Shown here: positions 59,426 through 64,000 of the stretch, one piece after another | Numbering within the stretch: the stretch's first letter is position 1 | Layout of the letters: every line of letters starts with the position of its first letter | Source of the DNA: Paenalicyclobacillus cellulosilyticus | Lineage (GTDB): Bacteria > Bacillota > Bacilli > Alicyclobacillales > Alicyclobacillaceae | DNA: 64,000 nt | Direction: 5' to 3' | Assembly: GCF_014647315.1 (NCBI RefSeq) | Contig: NZ_BMOY01000003.1 | Coordinates: 1 to 64,000 of the forward strand | Notes under the pieces: model-generated | The model's database searches: none | What the model was told of the DNA's origin: nothing | Seen by the model: the letters and a program-made list of their open reading frames with translations, nothing else | Position numbers and translations under genes: made by a program

Positions 59426-61636
59426 GTGAAGCGCGGACAGGTGATTCGCGCGGCGCGGCCGAGCCGCCACCGCGGGCGCGTGCGCTTGCTGCAAGGCGCG
59501 CTCTTGCTCGGTTTCGCGGCCGTCGTCGCGCGCCTGATCCAGGTGCAGTACGCGTTCGGGCCGGTGTTGTTGACCCACGCGCGCGAGGCGGAGACAGCGA
59601 CCGACGTCCTGCTCGCCCCACGCGGGGCCATCCTGGACGCGGCAGGTCATCCGCTTGCCTACGACATCCCCGCGTTCATGCTCGACATCAAGTCGGGCGC
59701 GTTTCCCGACAAGCTGGCGTTGGCAGAGCGGCTCGCGCCTGCGCTCGGCGTGGCGCCGAAAGACCTCGTCCCGTTGCTGAGCACGCCGTACGCCTGGGTG
59801 CGTTGGCCGCATCCGGTGTTGGAGCCGGTGAAGGCAAAGGTCCTCGCGTCGCTCAAGGGCTGGCGTGACGGTGAGGGGCATTTGGCGGAACAGGACGTGA
59901 CGTTCACGCCCACCGAGCAGCGGTTCTATCCGAACGGCTCCTTCGCAGCCAACGTGATTGGCTACGTGAATGCGGACGGCCGCGGTGCAGGCGGGATTGA
60001 AGCGGAATACGACCGGTACCTCGCGGGCCGCAACGGGTTGTATACGTACACGCGCGACGGGGACGGCTTTCCCATTGCGTCGAGCGTGCGGATCCTTGCG
60101 CCGGCGGAGCCGGGCAAGGACGTGCAATTGACCATTGATCCCGTCATCCAAGGATTCGTGGAATACGAGATGGACGAGTTGGTGCGCAAGTATCATCCTG
60201 CCCACGCCGCCATCATCGTCACGAATCCGAACACGGGGGCCGTCCTCGGCATGGCGAGCCGGCCGACGTTCGATCCGAACCGCTACGCGGCCGCGAACCC
60301 GGTGGCGCTGTCGAACAACTGGGCGGTCAACACCGCGTTCGAACCCGGTTCGACGTTCAAGGTCCTCACCCTGGCGGCGGCGCTCGCCACCCACACCATT
60401 TCTCTCAACGAGACGTTCCAGTCGGGTCACATGACGGTGCTCGGCCATCGCATCAATGACTGGAACTATACCGGTTGGGGCGTCATTAACTTCCAGCAGG
60501 CACTGGAATATTCGAGCAACGTGGGGTTTGCGACCATCGCCCTGCGGCTCGGTTGGAACAACCTGCTCCATTACATGAAGGTGTTCGGGTACCTGGACAA
60601 GACCGGGATTGACCTGCCGGCGGAGGCGAGTTCGCTCGTCTTTCCGCCGCAAGAGCGGGGTTTGGTCCAACTGGCCACCTCCGGGTTCGGGCAGGGCATC
60701 GCCGTCACGCCGATGCAACAGGTGGCGGCCATCGGCGCCATTGCGAACGGCGGACGGCTGATGCGGCCGTACGTGATGCAAAAGGTGATCGATCCGAAGA
60801 CGGGCAGGGTGGTGGCGGAGAACCGGCCGACGGTGGTCAATCCGCAGGTGGTGCCGCCCGACGTCATCCGCGCGTTGCAAAAGACGCTTGTCCTCGACGT
60901 GTCGGACGGGATCGACAAGACCGGGTACCTGCCCGGGTACGACGTGGCGGGCAAGACCGGCACGGCCAACGTGGTCGATCCGAAGACCGGAACGTATTAT
61001 AAGGACCGTTTCATCGTCTCGTTCATCGGCTACGCCCCCGGCTGGGACCCGAAGGTGGAGGTGTTTGTGACCGTCTATTGGCCGAAGACGGCGGCGTGGA
61101 ACGAATGGGGCAGCACCATTGCCACGCCGGTGGCGAGAAAGCTGCTCCAGGAGTGTCTGCAGTACTACCGCATCCCGCCGCGGGGCAAAGCGGGCGTGGC
61201 AGCGGCGACACCTGCGGGCAGCGCGATCAAGTACGTGCAGACACCGAACCTCGTCGGGCAGAGCACGAGCGCCGCGCAGGCGGTCGGCAAACGCCTCGGG
61301 CTCGCGGTGGAACCCATCGACGGGCCCGGGACGGTGATCCGGCAGTGGCCGGCGCCCGGCGTCGAGGTGGAACAGGGCAGCAAGATGTACGTGGCGACGG
61401 CGGACGGTCCGGGGCACCGCCTGCTGATGCCCGACCTGACCGGACTGTCGATGCGGGACGCGGCAAACGTCTTGGCGACCATCGGCGTGCGGCTTGCTGC
61501 GCACGGCCAAGGCTTCGCCGTGCAACAGGCGGTCGCACCCGGTGCGGTGGTGTCGCCCGGTGAGACGGTGGCCGTGACGTTTGCGCCGTTTGCGCCCGCG
61601 CAAACCGGTCAAACCAAGGGGAAGGGCCACGGTTGA
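59426..61636 (+). CDS. pbpB: penicillin-binding protein 2B-type transpeptidase with two PASTA domains
   Basis: A 736-residue class B PBP. It has an N-terminal membrane helix (LLLGFAAVVARLIQVQYAF), a dimerisation domain, and a transpeptidase domain with FEPGSTFKVLTLAAAL (SXXK), YSSNVGFATIAL (SXN) and GYDVAGKTGTANVVD (KTG). Two C-terminal PASTA repeats follow (VQTPNLVGQSTSAAQAVGKRLGL and LMPDLTGLSMRDAANVLATIGV). It makes the septal crosslinks with FtsW. GTG start at 59426. Division-type assignment (not spoVD) rests on order and the two PASTA domains. Confidence 0.93.
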   Translation: MKRGQVIRAARPSRHRGRVRLLQGALLLGFAAVVARLIQVQYAFGPVLLTHAREAETATDVLLAPRGAILDAAGHPLAYDIPAFMLDIKSGAFPDKLALAERLAPALGVAPKDLVPLLSTPYAWVRWPHPVLEPVKAKVLASLKGWRDGEGHLAEQDVTFTPTEQRFYPNGSFAANVIGYVNADGRGAGGIEAEYDRYLAGRNGLYTYTRDGDGFPIASSVRILAPAEPGKDVQLTIDPVIQGFVEYEMDELVRKYHPAHAAIIVTNPNTGAVLGMASRPTFDPNRYAAANPVALSNNWAVNTAFEPGSTFKVLTLAAALATHTISLNETFQSGHMTVLGHRINDWNYTGWGVINFQQALEYSSNVGFATIALRLGWNNLLHYMKVFGYLDKTGIDLPAEASSLVFPPQERGLVQLATSGFGQGIAVTPMQQVAAIGAIANGGRLMRPYVMQKVIDPKTGRVVAENRPTVVNPQVVPPDVIRALQKTLVLDVSDGIDKTGYLPGYDVAGKTGTANVVDPKTGTYYKDRFIVSFIGYAPGWDPKVEVFVTVYWPKTAAWNEWGSTIATPVARKLLQECLQYYRIPPRGKAGVAAATPAGSAIKYVQTPNLVGQSTSAAQAVGKRLGLAVEPIDGPGTVIRQWPAPGVEVEQGSKMYVATADGPGHRLLMPDLTGLSMRDAANVLATIGVRLAAHGQGFAVQQAVAPGAVVSPGETVAVTFAPFAPAQTGQTKGKGHG

Positions 61637-61792
61637 CCGCAGAAGCGGTCGCGCGGCTTTTTGGCGCAGCGCGGCTTTTTGGCGCAGCACAGCGCGCTTG
61701 GCCCCGTGCGCGGCCCGCTCAGTCTACGCGGGACGCCCGTTGCATAGGATGGTCCTGGACAGGGATGGACAACGGGCGTGGAGGCGAGAGCG

Positions 61793-63757
61793 GTGCGGGT
61801 GACGCGGGGAATGATGCGGCGGCGGGTGGTGCTGCTGTTGTTCTGCCTCCTCGGGGCCATTGGGGGGCTCATCGGCCGCTTGGCGTACATCCAGGTCTTG
61901 CAAGCGCCGTGGCTGCAGGGTCGGGCGCACCGGCTGTGGAGTCGGCAGATCCCGCTGCAGCCGGTACGGGGCAGCATCCTCGATGCCGAAGGGCATGTCC
62001 TGGTCTACACGGCGACGGCACCTTCGGTCATCGTCATCCCGGCGCAGGTCAAGGACAAGGAGAAAACGGCGCGGCAGCTCGCCGACGTGTTGCGCATGCC
62101 GTACGATAAGGTGTTGGCGCTGGTGCGCAAGCGCACGCTCATGGTCTACGTGTCCCCGGGCGGGCGGCGCATCCGCGACGAACAGCTTGCCGCCATCCGG
62201 CGACTCAACCTGCCGGGCGTCTACATCACGGAAGAGGGGAAGCGGGCTTACCCGTACGGCGCGCTCGCCGCGCAGGTGCTCGGTGTCACGGGAGCCGACA
62301 ACCAAGGGTTGACGGGCGTGGAGAAGCAGTACGACCGGCAACTGCGGGGCCAGCCAGGCTCCATCACCTTCTTTGCCAACGCCAAGGGCGAGCGGATGCC
62401 TGGTGTCGGCGAGGACTACGTGCCGCCTGTGGACGGCGAGGACGTGGAGTTGACCATCAACGCGGCCATCCAGCAGTTCGTGGAGCGGGAGATTGAGCGT
62501 GCGGTGGCGGTCTATCACCCGGACCATGTGACGGCCATCGTCGAAGACCCACAGACGGGCGCCATTCTGGCGATGGCCAACTACCCGAGTTTCAATCCCG
62601 CCGACTGGCAAGCGTATCCGCAGGAAACCTACAACCGCAACCTGGCGATCTGGCAGACGTTCGAACCTGGGTCCACGTTCAAGGTCATCACCCTCTCCGC
62701 CGCGCTCCAAGAGGGAAAGGTCAACCTGAATGACCGGTTTTACGATCCCGGTTACTACGAGGTGGCCGGGCGGCGCATTCGCTGCTGGAAAGCGGGCGGT
62801 CACGGGTCGCAGTCGTTTCTGAACGTGGTGGAAAACTCGTGCAACCCGGGGTTCATCGCGTTGGGAGAGCGGCTGGGCAAGACGGCCCTGTTCCAGTACA
62901 TCAAGGCGTTCGGGTTCGGGCAGAAGACCGGGATTGACCTGCCGGGGGAAGGCAACGGCATCCTGTTTCCCTTAAACCGCGTCGGGCCGTTGGAGCTTGC
63001 GACCACCTCCTTCGGACAGGGGGTATCGGTCACGCCGATTCAACAGGTGATGGCCATCGGCGCGGTGGCCAACGGGGGCCTGCTGATGAAGCCGCACGTG
63101 GTGCAGGCGTTTCTCGATCACGACACCGGCCGCGTGGTCGGGCGCGTCCAACCGACGGTCGTCCGCCGCGTGATCTCGGAGCAGACGGCCGCAGAGGTGC
63201 GAAGTGCGCTCGAGAGCGTGGTGGCGCAGGGCAGTGGCGGCAACGCGTACCTCGACGGTTACCGGGTCGCGGGGAAGACGGGTACGGCGCAGGTGGCGAA
63301 AAACGGACGGTATGAACCCAACCACTACATCGTCTCGTTCATCGGGATGGCACCGGCGGACCACCCGCGGCTCGTGGCGTACGTGGCGGTCGACCACCCG
63401 CGCCCCAAGGACAACGTGGTGTTCGGCGGCACCATCGCCGCCCCCATCGTCGGCAACATCTTACGCGACAGCCTCACTTACCTCGGCGTGCCGAAGCGCG
63501 CAGGCGGCATTCCGAAGAAGGTGCGCTGGGGCGACGTGGTCATGGTCCAGGTGCCCGACTTCGTGGGCATGACCATCGGCGATGCGCAAAGGACGGCCAT
63601 CGAGAGCGGCGCCCAGTTGCGCACTCAGGTGTTGGGGACGGGAAAGTACGTGGTGGCACAGTCGCCCCAAAGCGGCACCAAGGTTCCGGCAGGATCTGTC
63701 ATTCGGTTGTATCTGGGCAATACGCCGGTCGTTGACAATGGTGTGCGAAAGCAATAG
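61793..63757 (+). CDS. spoVD: SpoVD-like sporulation transpeptidase
   Basis: A 654-residue class B PBP, paralogous to the previous gene. It has the membrane helix VVLLLFCLLGAIGGLIGRLAYI, the dimerisation domain with GSILDAEGHVLVYTA, SXXK in FEPGSTFKVITLSAAL, SXN as ENSCNPGFIAL and KTG in YRVAGKTGTAQVAKNGRY, then one PASTA domain (VQVPDFVGMTIGDAQRTAIESGA). SpoVD makes spore cortex peptidoglycan. GTG 61793 is preferred for the GGAGGCGAG site; an upstream GTG at 61778 is possible. Followed by murE in standard order. Confidence 0.93.
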   Translation: MRVTRGMMRRRVVLLLFCLLGAIGGLIGRLAYIQVLQAPWLQGRAHRLWSRQIPLQPVRGSILDAEGHVLVYTATAPSVIVIPAQVKDKEKTARQLADVLRMPYDKVLALVRKRTLMVYVSPGGRRIRDEQLAAIRRLNLPGVYITEEGKRAYPYGALAAQVLGVTGADNQGLTGVEKQYDRQLRGQPGSITFFANAKGERMPGVGEDYVPPVDGEDVELTINAAIQQFVEREIERAVAVYHPDHVTAIVEDPQTGAILAMANYPSFNPADWQAYPQETYNRNLAIWQTFEPGSTFKVITLSAALQEGKVNLNDRFYDPGYYEVAGRRIRCWKAGGHGSQSFLNVVENSCNPGFIALGERLGKTALFQYIKAFGFGQKTGIDLPGEGNGILFPLNRVGPLELATTSFGQGVSVTPIQQVMAIGAVANGGLLMKPHVVQAFLDHDTGRVVGRVQPTVVRRVISEQTAAEVRSALESVVAQGSGGNAYLDGYRVAGKTGTAQVAKNGRYEPNHYIVSFIGMAPADHPRLVAYVAVDHPRPKDNVVFGGTIAAPIVGNILRDSLTYLGVPKRAGGIPKKVRWGDVVMVQVPDFVGMTIGDAQRTAIESGAQLRTQVLGTGKYVVAQSPQSGTKVPAGSVIRLYLGNTPVVDNGVRKQ

Positions 63758-63791
63758 ATTGGGCATGATGAATGGCTAGGAGGTCTGGGCG

Positions 63792-64000
63792 GTGCTACTC
63801 TCGCAACTTACGCGCGGCCTGTTGTGCTGCCGGATGGTCCACGCACGGGACGTGGAAGTCACATCTCTGGCAGACGACTCCCGTTTGGTCCAACCTGGTG
63901 CCTTGTTCATCGCCCTGCGCGGCGGCGGGATCGCCGACAGGCACCTGTTCTTGCGCGACGCCGCGGCGCGCGGCGCGGTGGCGGCCGTCGTGGAGGAGCC
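63792..64000 (+). CDS. murE: MurE (UDP-MurNAc-tripeptide synthetase), 5' part only
   Basis: The gene runs off the right edge; about 69 codons are visible. GTG 63792 follows AGGAGG by 8 bp. The visible product, with VTSLADDSRLVQPGALFIALRGGGIADRH and AAARGAVAAVVEE, is the MurE N-terminal domain (DSR-x-V-x-P-G-x-LF signature). MurE adds the third amino acid (usually meso-diaminopimelate in Bacillales) to the peptidoglycan precursor. Confidence 0.93.
   Translation, partial: MLLSQLTRGLLCCRMVHARDVEVTSLADDSRLVQPGALFIALRGGGIADRHLFLRDAAARGAVAAVVEE

Noticed and set aside
58043-61690. Open frame of about 1,215 codons antisense to rsmH, ftsL and pbpB
   Set aside because: It mirrors well-recognised genes on the plus strand, is Arg/His/Pro-rich, and arises from GC-rich codon use; no domain is recognisable.
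1-64000. tRNA, rRNA, riboswitch or T-box elements
   Set aside because: I saw no cloverleaf, rRNA segment or recognisable riboswitch core on reading the intergenic regions; a covariance-model search would be needed to exclude small RNAs.

Overview
The window looks like chromosomal DNA of a high-GC, endospore-forming member of the Bacillales. The markers are the order bshC-mraZ-rsmH-ftsL-pbpB-spoVD-murE, an RsfA-type prespore regulator, a Ger(x)C lipoprotein, DUF3055, DUF1292, IDEAL and YlbF proteins, a cysteine desulfurase next to thiI, and CsoR/CopA/CopZ. GC content and gene content would suit Alicyclobacillaceae (Alicyclobacillus or Kyrpidia type), but that placement is inference.

Bases 1-16,100 are accessory in character. 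They hold sfsA, a mercury locus (ArsR-type regulator plus merA) whose merA is cleanly split by a 1,956-bp IS1634-like element, a TetR with DUF2255 and carboxymuconolactone-decarboxylase-like genes, a decayed second sfsA beside a 14-bp tandem repeat, a large YprA/MrfA-like helicase, two secreted proteins with polyproline tails, a one-gene DUF262/HNH (GmrSD-like) nuclease and a VOC-family gene.

Bases 16,140-23,240 are a seven-gene minus-strand cluster that looks like antimicrobial-peptide sensing and resistance: a BceRS-like two-component system, a LanFEG/BcrAB-like ABC-2 exporter and a BceAB-like exporter. The cluster is flanked by direct copies (about 145 bp, about 97% identical) of the 3' end and terminator of the VOC gene, which suggests an inserted islet.

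Bases 23,500-36,200 concern metals and extracytoplasmic redox: csoR-copA-copZ, two TlpA/ResA-like thiol oxidoreductases around ccdA, a Met-rich multicopper oxidase divergent from a two-component system, a cation/proton antiporter and an arsR-arsB-arsC operon.

Bases 36,500-46,750 hold a nitrilase/GNAT pair, a frameshifted second GNAT, a MntA/HepT toxin-antitoxin module, and many small Bacillales proteins of unknown role, including a cysteine-hydrolase homologue that lacks its catalytic cysteine.

Bases 46,960-64,000 are mostly core genes: clpP with an overlapping MidA-like methyltransferase, cysteine desulfurase and thiI, rsfA, a gerC-like gene, an SDR gene, a YqjM-like ene reductase, bshC, a strong terminator, MraZ-type GTGG repeats and the start of the division and cell wall cluster, which runs off the right edge inside murE.
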